Shown here piece after piece: positions 33,247-42,700 of a stretch of 64,000 nucleotides of DNA (positions within the stretch are counted from its first letter, which is position 1; every line of letters begins with the position of its first letter). This DNA comes from UBA1227 sp963629305 (GTDB lineage Bacteria > Bacillota > Clostridia > Oscillospirales > Acutalibacteraceae): NCBI GenBank assembly GCA_963629305.1, contig CAVGIJ010000006.1, positions 1-64,000 on the forward strand, read 5' to 3'. The translations under genes and the position numbers were made by a program. The notes beneath the pieces were generated by a model, which saw only the letters and a list, made by a program, of their open reading frames with translations, was not told the origin of the DNA and did not search any database.

Positions 33247-35004
33247 CTAGTCGTTTTCGTCAAAATCATCGTCGTCATCTTCATCAAAATCAAAGTCGCG
33301 CAGGAAGACATCGAATGATTCTTCCCTGCTTTCGGCAGCGTCAAGGAATTGCTCAAAGCATTTCCTTGAACGCCTGATGAGTTTATCGTCTTGGGTTGAA
33401 AGATGGCTCATAAAGACATCCGTGTTTCGGTGAATTATCTCGCGAAACTCCCCGAAGCTCTCCGCGTAAATACGTTCCGCTCTTGCGATAAGAGCCTTGT
33501 TTATCTCCTCATCACGCGGAAGAATCTTTATTTTCTGGAGTTCGGCACATTTCGCCTTTATCTCATCCTCGGTCAGTGTAATGTTCTTGTTTATGATGAC
33601 CTTTTTCGTGGTCTCACCCGTAGAGTTACACTTTATGTCAACTTCAAGGATTCCGTTTATGTCATATGTAAATCTTACGTCCGCACTCTCTTTACCTGCA
33701 GGGCCCTTCGGGACCTTTATCATAACAGTTCCGAGAAGTATGTTGTCACGGCAATACATACTCTCCCCCTGAAGTATATCAAACTTCATCTCTGTCTGGT
33801 TATTGCTCGCGGTACAGTATGTTCCCATACGGCTTGCGGGAAGCGTTGAATTTCGTTCGATTATCGGTGAAAATAAAGGATCCTCCTCTTTTGCCTTGTT
33901 GATGATATTGGTTCCGAGAGTAAAGGGACAGATATCCGTCAGGATAGTATCCTTTATCTCCTCCTGTCTCGACTTTATTCCGGATACAATTCCCGCTCCA
34001 ATGGCTACGACCTTGTCAGGGTCAATTGAAAATTTCATCTCACAGCCGAGGAGATGCTCAATGTATTTTTTCACCGTTATCATCTTTGACGAGCCGCCTA
34101 CCATGACAACATAGTCAATATTCCGAGCGGTGAGAGAAGAATCGTGGAGGGCATGAGCGATAGGTCGCTCTATGCGCTTGAACAATTCTGCACAGATTTC
34201 GACAAGCTTCTTGTTATCAAGAGGTGTAACATAATTTTCGCCGTTCACCGTCGCGGCCATGATGACGGGCTCGGTTGTATTTAGGGCGATTTTGCACATC
34301 TCGGCTTGTTTTATGATGATTGCCTTGGCATCAGGTGTAAGTTTTGATATGTCAAGGCCATTTGCTTTACAGAAATATTCCGCTATTTTTTCATTGAAAT
34401 CATCGCCGCCGAGATGGTTATCGCCCGACACGGATATTATTTCGATGATATTTTCAAATGTATCCACAACCGAGACGTCAAGAGTTCCGCCGCCAAGGTC
34501 AACAACCAAAAATGTTGCGTCCTCCGAAGAGTCGGATTTGTACGCAAGCGCTGCGGCGGACGGCTCATTTATGATTCGCTCAACCTTGAGTCCGGCAATC
34601 TCTCCCGCAAGCTTTGTCGCATTTCTTCCGTTATCATCAAAATATGCGGGAACGGAGATAACGGCTTCCGTCACAGCTTCACCGAGATAGCTCTCGGCGT
34701 CCTCTTTGAGCTGTCTTATAACAAAAGATGACAACTCGGGAGCGGTAAAAGTCTTATTACCTATTGTGATTTTTTTGTCCGTTCCCATGAATCGCTTAAA
34801 ACCGGATGTGGTGAGTGACGGATGAGAAATAAGCCTGTCCTTTGCAATTTTTCCTACAAGGATCTTTTCTCCGTCATCGTCAATACCTATGCACGACGGC
34901 GTAAGATACTCTCCGTGTGCATTCGGTATGAGTTCGCTCTTTCCGTTTCGAAATACACACACAAGACTGTTTGTGGTTCCGAGATCAATACCTATAATAG
35001 CCAT
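33247..35004 (-). CDS. Hsp70 family chaperone, HscC-like
   Basis: 585 residues, shorter than DnaK (~610-640). The ATPase domain is complete: I-G-I-D-L-G-T-T-N-S, N-E-P-S-A-A-A-L-A-Y, V-V-D-L-G-G-G-T-L-D-V-S-V and M-V-G-G-S-S-K-M. The substrate-binding beta domain follows (~385-500), with a shortened helical lid and a very acidic Asp/Glu tail instead of the DnaK E-E-V-D-type end. It is not the housekeeping dnaK: no grpE, hrcA or dnaJ beside it and no CIRCE element upstream. The partner is the membrane J-like protein encoded 26 bases downstream. AAGGTGAT precedes the ATG. The HscC assignment is by domain length and partner, not by phylogeny. Confidence 0.9.
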   Translation of the reverse strand: MAIIGIDLGTTNSLVCVFRNGKSELIPNAHGEYLTPSCIGIDDDGEKILVGKIAKDRLISHPSLTTSGFKRFMGTDKKITIGNKTFTAPELSSFVIRQLKEDAESYLGEAVTEAVISVPAYFDDNGRNATKLAGEIAGLKVERIINEPSAAALAYKSDSSEDATFLVVDLGGGTLDVSVVDTFENIIEIISVSGDNHLGGDDFNEKIAEYFCKANGLDISKLTPDAKAIIIKQAEMCKIALNTTEPVIMAATVNGENYVTPLDNKKLVEICAELFKRIERPIAHALHDSSLTARNIDYVVMVGGSSKMITVKKYIEHLLGCEMKFSIDPDKVVAIGAGIVSGIKSRQEEIKDTILTDICPFTLGTNIINKAKEEDPLFSPIIERNSTLPASRMGTYCTASNNQTEMKFDILQGESMYCRDNILLGTVMIKVPKGPAGKESADVRFTYDINGILEVDIKCNSTGETTKKVIINKNITLTEDEIKAKCAELQKIKILPRDEEINKALIARAERIYAESFGEFREIIHRNTDVFMSHLSTQDDKLIRRSRKCFEQFLDAAESREESFDVFLRDFDFDEDDDDDFDEND

Positions 35005-35011
35005 ACAATCA

Positions 35012-35056
35012 CCTTAAAAAAGCTCCGCAAACCTGTTTTAAAAAGTTCCCGGAGCT
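35012..35056 (-). terminator. Terminator after the small export protein gene
   Basis: Minus strand AGCTCCG ... CGGAGCT with T6 following directly. It is placed so close to the Hsp70 start that the Hsp70 promoter must overlap it or transcription must read through. Confidence 0.75.
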
Positions 35057-35105
35057 AATAAAATAATCCTAAAATATAATAAAGACACAAACCTATCTAA
35101 CCCTG

Positions 35106-35636
35106 TCAGACAATTCCGAGAACTCCGAAAAGCCCGTAAGAAATTGCCGCAACAATTATTCCCGCAATAGCGACTCCTGCCGCTATAACCGGGAAAGAAT
35201 CCTTTATCCTCATGTTGAGGAGACTTGCAATAAGAGCGCCTGTCCAACCGCCTGTACCCGGAAGAGGTACAGCCACAAAGGTAAGAAGTCCGAGCTGTAT
35301 CCAGCGGCTTTCTTTAACCTTTTCACCCTTTTCAAGTCCGCGCTTTTCAAGCTTCTCAACCAAATTTACAAGAATTCCGTGTTTCTTCATCCACGCAAAG
35401 ATCTTCTTTATGAAAAGAAGAATGAACGGTATAGGAAGAATGTTTCCGACATAGCAGATAATCATTGCCGGTATGAGTTTTACGTGCAAAAGGCTTGCTG
35501 CTATAAGACCTCCGCGCAGTTCAAGAATCGGCAGCATGGAAATAATAAAAATGATGAGTTCATTTTTATATGCAAAACCATCTGAAAATGCACCGTTGAA
35601 GAACTCAACAAGTGTCTGTGCGAGACTTTCTGTCAT
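35106..35636 (-). CDS. COG2426-type small export/membrane protein
   Basis: 176 residues, about four hydrophobic helices (~27-47, 52-77, 118-140, 147-172). The blocks I-S-M-L-P-I-L-E-L-R-G-G-L-I-A-A and V-A-V-P-L-P-G-T-G-G-W-T-G are diagnostic for the family annotated as 'small multidrug export protein'. A charged cytosolic loop (~88-112) separates the halves. The drug-export label is a database tradition rather than a demonstrated activity. Confidence 0.9.
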   Translation of the reverse strand: MTESLAQTLVEFFNGAFSDGFAYKNELIIFIISMLPILELRGGLIAASLLHVKLIPAMIICYVGNILPIPFILLFIKKIFAWMKKHGILVNLVEKLEKRGLEKGEKVKESRWIQLGLLTFVAVPLPGTGGWTGALIASLLNMRIKDSFPVIAAGVAIAGIIVAAISYGLFGVLGIV

Positions 35637-35687
35637 TTTGAGCTATCTCCTTTATTTAATAAAAATTTAAGTAAGGCATATTAAAAT

Positions 35688-36407
35688 TTATTCAACAAGA
35701 CCTTTTGAAATGAGAAAATCACGCGCATCCGTAAGAATTTTCTTATCATTATCAAAGCGAAGCCTCTTAAGGCTGTTTTCAAATGACAACCATGCGTAGT
35801 CCTCAATTTCGGACTCCTGAATAACCGTGTTGGTATCCTTAGTTGTCGCAACAAAAATGTTTACGGTTTTTTCTACTCTGCCCTGAATCATATACTCGGA
35901 AGTGCTTTTAAACCCGGGAATTATTTCTATCTTAATTCCGGCTTCCTCGAACACCTCTCGTCGTGCGGTATCCTCATCGGTTTCACCGCGTTCGACATGG
36001 CCCTTTGGAAAACTCCAATGAACACTTCTGCGATTCTTTATTATGAGGTAGCGATACTCATTGTTTATCTTTCTGAAAACTATGGCACCGCATGAGTGCT
36101 CATAAAGACACTGTATGTTTTCCGCACCGAAAAATTGCAATGCGTCACTTATCTCGTGGATAATATATTTTTTGCTCTTTGGTGCAACAATATAATAAGT
36201 TTCTCCACTTTTTTCAAACGAAGCAACAATACGCCCATCAAATGTTTTTACGGGGTGATTTATCCCAAGTACAAACGCTTTGAGCTTCGTGCGGGCATTT
36301 GAGGTAACAAAATCAATTTCCCCGAAGTTCAGACTATAGACTATTCCTTTATCATCTTTAGAAAAAATCGGAGTTGTTACCTTTACTCTGACAAATCTGC
36401 CAAGCAT
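35688..36407 (-). CDS. Nudix hydrolase with pyrophosphatase-like N-terminal domain
   Basis: 239 residues from the ATG at 36407, chosen because GGAGGTATATT lies directly upstream; a longer frame to 36482 lacks a site. Residues ~106-235 are a Nudix domain with the full box G136-x5-E142-x7-R150-E-V-F-E-E-A-G. Residues 1-95 (L-G-R-F-V-R-V-K-V, Y-S-L-N-F-G-E, F-V-L-G-I-N-H-P-V-K-T-F-D-G-R-I-V-A, Y-Y-I-V-A-P) strongly recall the ~120-residue Firmicutes inorganic pyrophosphatase-like family, but most acidic catalytic residues are missing. The Nudix part could hydrolyse a nucleoside diphosphate derivative such as Ap4A or a damaged nucleotide. The N-domain is probably structural or regulatory. Confidence 0.82.
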   Translation of the reverse strand: MLGRFVRVKVTTPIFSKDDKGIVYSLNFGEIDFVTSNARTKLKAFVLGINHPVKTFDGRIVASFEKSGETYYIVAPKSKKYIIHEISDALQFFGAENIQCLYEHSCGAIVFRKINNEYRYLIIKNRRSVHWSFPKGHVERGETDEDTARREVFEEAGIKIEIIPGFKSTSEYMIQGRVEKTVNIFVATTKDTNTVIQESEIEDYAWLSFENSLKRLRFDNDKKILTDARDFLISKGLVE

Positions 36408-36595
36408 AATATACCTCCGAAACAGCGCTACGCGCTTTAGACAATTTGGGATAATTATACTCCGAATACTACATTGCTTCAAGAATTATTTAGAGGGCGT
36501 AATAAAAATTTTGTAATTTTTTAGTATATTTATTACATCCTTTATATTATAATCATATGGCATTGTTAAACCACGAAATGAAAGCAGGGTGAAAA

Positions 36596-37147
36596 ATGGA
36601 AAAAAACAAGATAATAAAGCTTATATTTGCGCTGCGCTTTTTACGCAAATATTATGCCCACGCTTTCAACCTGGACAAAGATGATGACGCTGATTATATG
36701 GAACTTGTCGGAGATCTTCTTGACCTCAAAGAAGTTCAGTATATGAAAAAAAATATACAGCACAGTGATATCACTACATTTGAGCATACATTGTGCGTAT
36801 CATACATCGCCTATAAACTCTGTAAAATCCTCGGGTGGAATTTCAGGGCCGCCGCAAGAGCCGGTCTGCTTCATGACCTCGTTTACTATGACTGGCATGA
36901 TCCTGATCCCTCCCACAGATTTCACGGCTACAGACACCCGGGATTCGCTCTGAAAAATGCAAGAGAGCTTACAGAGCTTTCAAAGCTTGAGGAGGATATC
37001 ATTCACCGCCACATGTGGCCGCTTACCCCGACCCCGCCCCACTACAGAGAATCGTGGGTTGTAACGCTTGTGGACAAGTACTGTGCAACAAAGGAAACCA
37101 TGCGAAAGTTTAAGAAATACCCGGAGAATTACAGGAGAGACCCGTAA
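36596..37147 (+). CDS. HD-domain protein, putative phosphohydrolase
   Basis: 183 residues. The metal site shows T-F-E-H-T-L-C-V-S-Y and A-R-A-G-L-L-H-D-L-V-Y-Y-D-W, with further histidines in S-H-R-F-H-G-Y-R-H-P and I-I-H-R-H-M-W-P and a final L-V-D-K-Y-C-A-x-K-E-T. This resembles small HD hydrolases acting on nucleotides or cyclic dinucleotides; substrate unknown. GCAGGGTG lies before the ATG. The stop codon directly abuts the ATG of a PF06541 membrane protein, so the two are made together. Confidence 0.85.
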   Translation: MEKNKIIKLIFALRFLRKYYAHAFNLDKDDDADYMELVGDLLDLKEVQYMKKNIQHSDITTFEHTLCVSYIAYKLCKILGWNFRAAARAGLLHDLVYYDWHDPDPSHRFHGYRHPGFALKNARELTELSKLEEDIIHRHMWPLTPTPPHYRESWVVTLVDKYCATKETMRKFKKYPENYRRDP

Positions 37148-37987
37148 ATGATTTATAAGATTTCCCTCTATTTTCTATACTTTTTATTCTACTCTTGTGT
37201 GGGATGGGCACTTGAAGTGACATACTGCACTATAGTAAACACCGAAAAAAACAAGAAATTTACACTTACAAACCGCGGATTTTTCGGCGGCCCCATATGT
37301 CCCATCTACGGCTTTACGGCAACAACCATGCTCATAACGCTTACGCCCCTTACCGACAAGCCGATTCTCCTCGCATTAGTCGGTGTCGTCGCATGCGATT
37401 TTGTTGAGTATATGACAAGTTTCATCATGGAAAAGCTTTTCAATGCAAGATGGTGGGACTACAAGAATGAATTTCTAAACTTAAACGGCAGAATCTGTCT
37501 TAAGCATTCGATCATGTGGACGGTACTCTCCGTAGTATTCATGCATTACGTACACCCGTTTGTTGAAAAAAATATCTTCGGTGTTTTCGAGGAAAAAGAA
37601 ATAAAGTACATTGCCGTTGCGGCACTGTTCCTCTTTACATATGATGTTGTAAACACTTTAATAACCGCAAACTATATCCGCGGAATTCAGGGCAAAATCA
37701 AAAAGCTATATACCTCTTTCGGAAACATCACGCCGGATATCCCGTTCAACAAAGAAAAAGTCTTCGAATATTCCACGGAGCTTCATGAGTATATCTCCAC
37801 ACTTAAACACAGCAGAAACAAGAAACGCTTTCATAAAATCCTCTCCCAATATCCGCGTCTTGTAGAGCTTATCGCAAACGAGGTTTATGAACTCTCGGAT
37901 GGACCTGAGGAAACAAGAAACGAAATCAAATTCCTTCAGATGGACTTTGACACGCTTCTCAACAGCAATAAGGATGAGATGTACTAA
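37148..37987 (+). CDS. PF06541 (CmpB / ABC-transporter type IV-like) membrane protein
   Basis: 279 residues with about five hydrophobic helices in the first ~190 residues. The family block is F-Y-S-C-V-G-W-A-L-E-V near the start, R-G-F-F-G-G-P-I-C-P-I-Y-G-F, E-Y-M-T-S-F-I-M-E-K-L-F-N-A-R-W-W-D-Y and N-L-N-G-R-I-C-L. A cytosolic helical tail of ~90 residues follows. Its ATG immediately follows the TAA of the HD gene. Despite the family name, no ABC ATPase is adjacent. Transport is not demonstrated. Confidence 0.92.
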   Translation: MIYKISLYFLYFLFYSCVGWALEVTYCTIVNTEKNKKFTLTNRGFFGGPICPIYGFTATTMLITLTPLTDKPILLALVGVVACDFVEYMTSFIMEKLFNARWWDYKNEFLNLNGRICLKHSIMWTVLSVVFMHYVHPFVEKNIFGVFEEKEIKYIAVAALFLFTYDVVNTLITANYIRGIQGKIKKLYTSFGNITPDIPFNKEKVFEYSTELHEYISTLKHSRNKKRFHKILSQYPRLVELIANEVYELSDGPEETRNEIKFLQMDFDTLLNSNKDEMY

Positions 37988-38007
37988 ACCTTATATTTTT
38001 ACATTAA

Positions 38008-38046
38008 AAAGCCGTGATTCAAAACAAGTGAATCACGGCTTTGTTT
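38008..38046 (+). terminator. Terminator between the PF06541 gene and the polyprenyl synthase gene
   Basis: AAAGCCGTGATTC, 9-base loop, GAATCACGGCTTT: perfect 13-pair stem followed by GTTTTATC. The A-rich left flank makes it usable for the convergent gene too. Confidence 0.88.
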
Positions 38047-38053
38047 TATCTTT

Positions 38054-39196
38054 TTATTTTTTTCTCTGCTCAAGATAAAGTATAAATCCGAGAATAAGGG
38101 ATTTGCCCTCATCATCAAGGAAGTCAATCTTTTCAAGGTTTTCTTTTGCACGGTTGTAATGAAAGTTCATCTTATCTTCCGCAAATTTATGTGCTCCCGT
38201 CTCGTCAAAGATCTGCTGTACACGGATAACTTCATCATCGGTGATGTTTGCATTGCCGTAGTACTTTGAGAGCTCCTCAAGTGCATCCGGACAATTTTTC
38301 TTGACATAAACGTAGAGGAACGTCTGCTTGAACTCGGCAACGTCGGCTCCGACATCCTTTCCGAGATCCTTCCAGTCAGCATAAATACCGAGGATATCGT
38401 CCTGAATTTGGAAGGCAAGTCCCGCGTCAAGCATTATCTCAGAAACTTTGAGTGTTTGGTCGACAGTGGCACCTTTAAGTATCATACCGAGAATGAGAGG
38501 TCCCATAGTGGTATAGTAGGCTGTTTTAAGGAGCGCAAGCTGCTCAATCACGTCATACGGATCAAGTTCTGACGGGCTTTTTACGGGTATCTGGTCTTTA
38601 TAACGTTCCTGAAACGGAACGATAACGTCCATAATACCTCCCTCAACGGTCTTTATAACCATGTCGTTATACTCGTGGAGAAGCCGCACAAGGTTCGGAT
38701 TTCCGATATACGCTTTAAGAAGCTTTTCATATGCCATGTAAAGTCCGACATAGCCGAGCGCAACCGAAACTCCGTTGGTGAGATCCTTCATTATGTCGGG
38801 GCTCTCCTCAAGGACTTTTGCATTGCTTATGTTGAACTCATTGAAAATTCTTACGTGGACGGTTTCCTTTCCGCGGCGTGTATTCCCATGGTCAAGAAGA
38901 TCGTCGTGGATAAGAATAGATGACTGGAATACTTCAAGAGATAAGGCAAGCTCATCTGAGTATTCAATATCCTCTCCGCCGCATATGTAGTATCCCATAT
39001 TTGCAAGAACGCCACGGAGCATTTTTCCGCCTGAGTTTACATGGGTAAAATAGCCCATCGTTTTTACAAAGGATGAGGGTGCATTGTCTATGCTTTCCCG
39101 GTTGAAATCCGCAATCTTACCTTGAAGTCGCGGATAATTGTCACTTAGAAATGTCTTAAAGTCAGAGAGCGGATTTCCGGTCTGAAATTTTCCCAC
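38054..39196 (-). CDS. Polyprenyl synthetase family protein
   Basis: 380 residues. First Asp-rich motif H-D-D-L-L-D-H-G-N-T-R-R-G, second Q-I-Q-D-D-I-L-G; G-G-K-M-L-R-G replaces the common G-G-K-x-x-R-P. It condenses isopentenyl diphosphate onto an allylic diphosphate; chain length is not readable with confidence, but the size and the small residues before the first motif would allow a long product. It starts with GTG at 39196, three bases after the stop of the small unknown gene and behind GGTGGG. Length is somewhat above the 300-330 of FPP synthases. Confidence 0.9.
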   Translation of the reverse strand: MGKFQTGNPLSDFKTFLSDNYPRLQGKIADFNRESIDNAPSSFVKTMGYFTHVNSGGKMLRGVLANMGYYICGGEDIEYSDELALSLEVFQSSILIHDDLLDHGNTRRGKETVHVRIFNEFNISNAKVLEESPDIMKDLTNGVSVALGYVGLYMAYEKLLKAYIGNPNLVRLLHEYNDMVIKTVEGGIMDVIVPFQERYKDQIPVKSPSELDPYDVIEQLALLKTAYYTTMGPLILGMILKGATVDQTLKVSEIMLDAGLAFQIQDDILGIYADWKDLGKDVGADVAEFKQTFLYVYVKKNCPDALEELSKYYGNANITDDEVIRVQQIFDETGAHKFAEDKMNFHYNRAKENLEKIDFLDDEGKSLILGFILYLEQRKK

Positions 39197-39199
39197 TAA

Positions 39200-39511
39200 T
39201 CAGCCCACCTTTACTCCCTTAAACGTGATTTTTCCGACCATAGGTATCTGCATCTCTCCACGGAGATAACTTCCTTCAAATGTAAGTCTTGCCTCAAGGT
39301 CGCCGGTACTGAGCATCGGTATTTGATGCTTAACGATAAGTGAATTCTGATTTTCAGATACAGATATAAGATTTATTGCCGGTGTAAGTCCAAAACCGTT
39401 TGAATCAATAGTAAAGCCATACTTTCCGTCATTGTCGGAAATAATCAGAACAGGCTGAACTTTGAGAAAAGGTAATTGGATATCAAGGCTCCATTTTCCG
39501 AGTCCAATCAT
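39200..39511 (-). CDS. Unknown 103-residue beta-rich protein upstream of the polyprenyl synthase
   Basis: ATG at 39511 with GGAGGAG ~13 bases upstream and a good promoter. Alternating hydrophobic/polar stretches (S-L-D-I-Q-L-P-F-L-K-V-Q-P-V-L-I-I, A-R-L-T-F-E-G-S-Y-L-R-G-E-M-Q-I-P) and repeated D-N-D-G / S-N-G-F-G turns suggest a small beta-barrel that could bind a hydrophobic ligand. No signal peptide. It is directly coupled to the polyprenyl synthase gene, which makes a link to isoprenoids plausible but unproven. No family recognised. Confidence 0.7.
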   Translation of the reverse strand: MIGLGKWSLDIQLPFLKVQPVLIISDNDGKYGFTIDSNGFGLTPAINLISVSENQNSLIVKHQIPMLSTGDLEARLTFEGSYLRGEMQIPMVGKITFKGVKVG

Positions 39512-39549
39512 AATTGTGTAGGCTCCTCCCCATATTAGATAACGAGTTG

Positions 39550-39579
39550 ATTATACAGAAAAATATATCAAAATTTCAA
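39550..39579 (-). promoter_or_regulatory. Promoter of the small unknown/polyprenyl synthase unit
   Basis: Minus strand TTGAAA (39579-39574), 18-base spacer, TATAAT (39555-39550). Confidence 0.65.
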
Positions 39580-39669
39580 TTGACTAAAAAAAGAAAAAAA
39601 TGTAAAAGTTGTGTGCAAAACCTACAAAAAAATTCAACGATGATTAAAGGCATTGCACAAAAACTAGAC

Positions 39670-39712
39670 AAAACGCCAAAAACGTTACATTTGTAGGCTT
39701 TTGGCGTTTTTT
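39670..39712 (-). terminator. Terminator after polC
   Basis: AAAACGCCAAAA (39670-39681) pairs perfectly with TTTTGGCGTTTT (39699-39710). It lies 14 bases past the polC stop and closes the pyrH-to-polC block. Confidence 0.8.
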
Positions 39713-39725
39713 GAATAAGATTTTA

Positions 39726-42700
39726 TCAAAAGAACGACATCTGGCTGCTCTCGGGTATCCCATCAAGCGCACCCAGCTCACGAAGAGACGTAACAACCGC
39801 ACTCGATATACCGGAACGTCTTTGGATATCATCCACCGAAAGATACTCACCCTCTCCGTCGTCTTTGGCGGCTTCAAGAGAGTTTGCGGCAGATGCGCCG
39901 AGGCCTTTGATTGAGGAAAAGGCAAGCCGTATCTTTCCGTCTTCAACCGTATACACGGTTCCTCTTGACTTATAGAGGTCTATAGGCAAAAATTCAATTC
40001 CGCGTGCAAGCATTTCAAGCACAACCTGAAGTCCTGTATACTCTGAAAGTTCCTTTGCGGTTGCCTCTTTTCCCTTTGCGGTTATAGCATGCATTTTGTT
40101 TCTTACATAGTCCTTGCCGGACATGATAGATACCGCATCAAGGTCTTCACCGCGTACAGTGAGAAAAGTGGAGTAGTACTCTACCGGTTTGTAGAGCTTA
40201 TACCATGCAAGCCTTAAAGCAGCGCTTACGTATGCTGCTGCATGGGCTTTCGGGAACATGTATTTTATCTTGTAACAGGAGTCGATATACCACTGTGGTA
40301 CATTGTTGTCCTTCATCGCCTTTACATGCTCCTCGGTAAGAAGCTTCGTGGCCTTTCCCTTTCTTACAATCTCCATAATCTTGAACGCCATATCCGGCTC
40401 AAGACCGTAGTGCATAAGTCCGACCATTATGTTGTCACGTGTTCCGATAACCTCTGAAATCGTACACGTTCCGTCATGAATAAGCTCCTGCGCATTTCCG
40501 AGCCATACGTCCGTACCGTGTGAAAGTCCGGATATCTGGAGCAAATCCGAGAAGTTCTTAGGTTTACATTCCATGAGCATTCCACGAACAAAATTCGTGC
40601 CCATTTCGGGAATTGAGAGCGTACCGGTTTCACATTCTATATCCTCAGGCTCAACGCCGAGCGGGCGCGGACTCGTAAAGAGTTCATATATCTTCGGGTC
40701 GCATATATCAACATCCATAACCGGAATTCCGGTCATGTCCTCAAGATACTTATACATGGTCGGAACATCGTGCCCGAGGTTATCAAGTTTGAGAATAGTA
40801 TCGTGTAAAAAGTGGAAGTCGAAGTGTGTTGTCTTCATTCCCTTGTCTGCATCGTCTGCAGGGTACTGAACTGCGGTAAAGTCTGAAACTTCATACGCAT
40901 TCGGTACAACAACCATGCCTCCCGGGTGCTGGCCCGTGGTACGTTTTACGCCTGTGCAGCCGTCTGTAAGACGTTGAATTTCAGCCGAATTACACACGAT
41001 TCCTTTTTCTTCGAGATACTTTTTCACATATCCGTATGCGGTTTTATCTGCAACTGTAGCAACCGTTCCGGCTTTGAACACGTGATCCTCACCGAAAAGC
41101 TCTATAGTATATCTGTGTGCGGATGACTGGTACTCACCGGAGAAGTTAAGGTCAATATCCGGCGATTTATCACCTTTAAATCCGAGGAATGTTTCAAACG
41201 GAATATCATGACCGTCACGCCACATAGGAGTTGCGCAAAGCGGACAGTTTTTCGGAGGAAGGTCATAACCCGATCCGACTTCACCGTTTAAGAAAAATTC
41301 CGTGTGTTTACACTCCGGATTTGTACAGCGGTAATGAGGTGCAAGCGGATTAACCTCGGATATTCCGGACGCGTGAGCAACAAATGACGAGCCTACGGAT
41401 CCTCTTGATCCGACATGATAACCGTGATCCTCGGAGTCCTTAACAAGCTTCTGCGCAATCATATAAAGTACGGCGAATCCGTGCTTTATGATAGAGTCAA
41501 GTTCCTTTGAAAGACGCTTTGAAACATACTCCGGAACAGGATCTCCGTAAAGTTCCTTTGCCTTGTCCCAACAGAGCTTTTGCAGTTGTTCCTCGGCACC
41601 GTCAATTGACGGCGGGAAGCTGCCCGCAGGAACAGGGCGTATTGTCTCCACCATATCGGCAATTTTATTCGGATTTTCAATAACAACCCTGCGGGCTGTT
41701 TCCTTTGGCAGGTATGAAAAATCACTCAGCATTTCATCCGTTGTCTTAAAATACAGCGGAGGCTGCATCTCAGCATCCCTAAATCCCTGCCCCGACATGA
41801 GAATACACCTGAACTTTGCATCCTCCGGCTCAAGGAAATGTACGTCGCCGGTTGCGACGCACAGCTTCCCCGCCTTGTCCGCAAGCTCGATTATTTTTCT
41901 GTTTATCTCATGTAATTCCTCTTCCGAATTGAATTTCGGAGGAACTTCTCTTTCTTCTTTTGTTACCTTGTCCTTTATGTATGTGGGTCTGAGCTTGAAT
42001 GCATTGTTTCCGTCAGGCTGAATTTCCATATAATCATAGAAATCCACTATTTCCCGAATACGTACATCGCCCTCATTATTCTCAATTGCCCTGTAAAGTT
42101 CTCCTGCTTCACAGGCCGTTCCGATAAGCAAGCCTTCTCTGTGTTTTGCAAGCTCAGATTTAAGTGTTATGGGCTTTTTATAGAAATTTTCAGTGTGTGC
42201 CTTTGAAACAAGTTCATAGAGATTCTTAAGTCCGGTATTGTTGAGAACAAGGATTATCTGATGATATGTTCTTGTTTTCTTATCTTTGAGACTTTGAAGG
42301 ATGTCCTCCCACGTTTTCGGCGCACCCTCGCGTATGTCATCATATGTATATGACTCAACGCCGTAGATAACCTTTATTCCCGTTTTGCTTGCGGCATCAA
42401 ACGCTGCAGGGTATCCCTGAAGCACACCGTGATCGGTAATGGCAACAGCTCTATGACCCCACTCTGCGGCGCGGGAGACGAGTTTTCCGGCATCCGTCAT
42501 CGCGTCCATCATAGACATATTGCTATGCATATGAAGCTCCACACGTTTTTCCGGTGCTTCATCAAGCCTCGGAATTTTCTTTATCTTCGCGATAGCCTTT
42601 GCGTCTATCACGTATTCTTTCTTATAGTTGTCATAAATAACGTCACCGCGGATGATAAGCGTAAGTCCGCTCTTGGCACCCTTTTCAAGACTTGCGCAAA

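Noticed and set aside
35004..35106. CIRCE heat-shock operator before the Hsp70 gene
   Set aside because: No TTAGCACTC-N9-GAGTGCTAA palindrome; the hairpin present is a terminator of the upstream gene.
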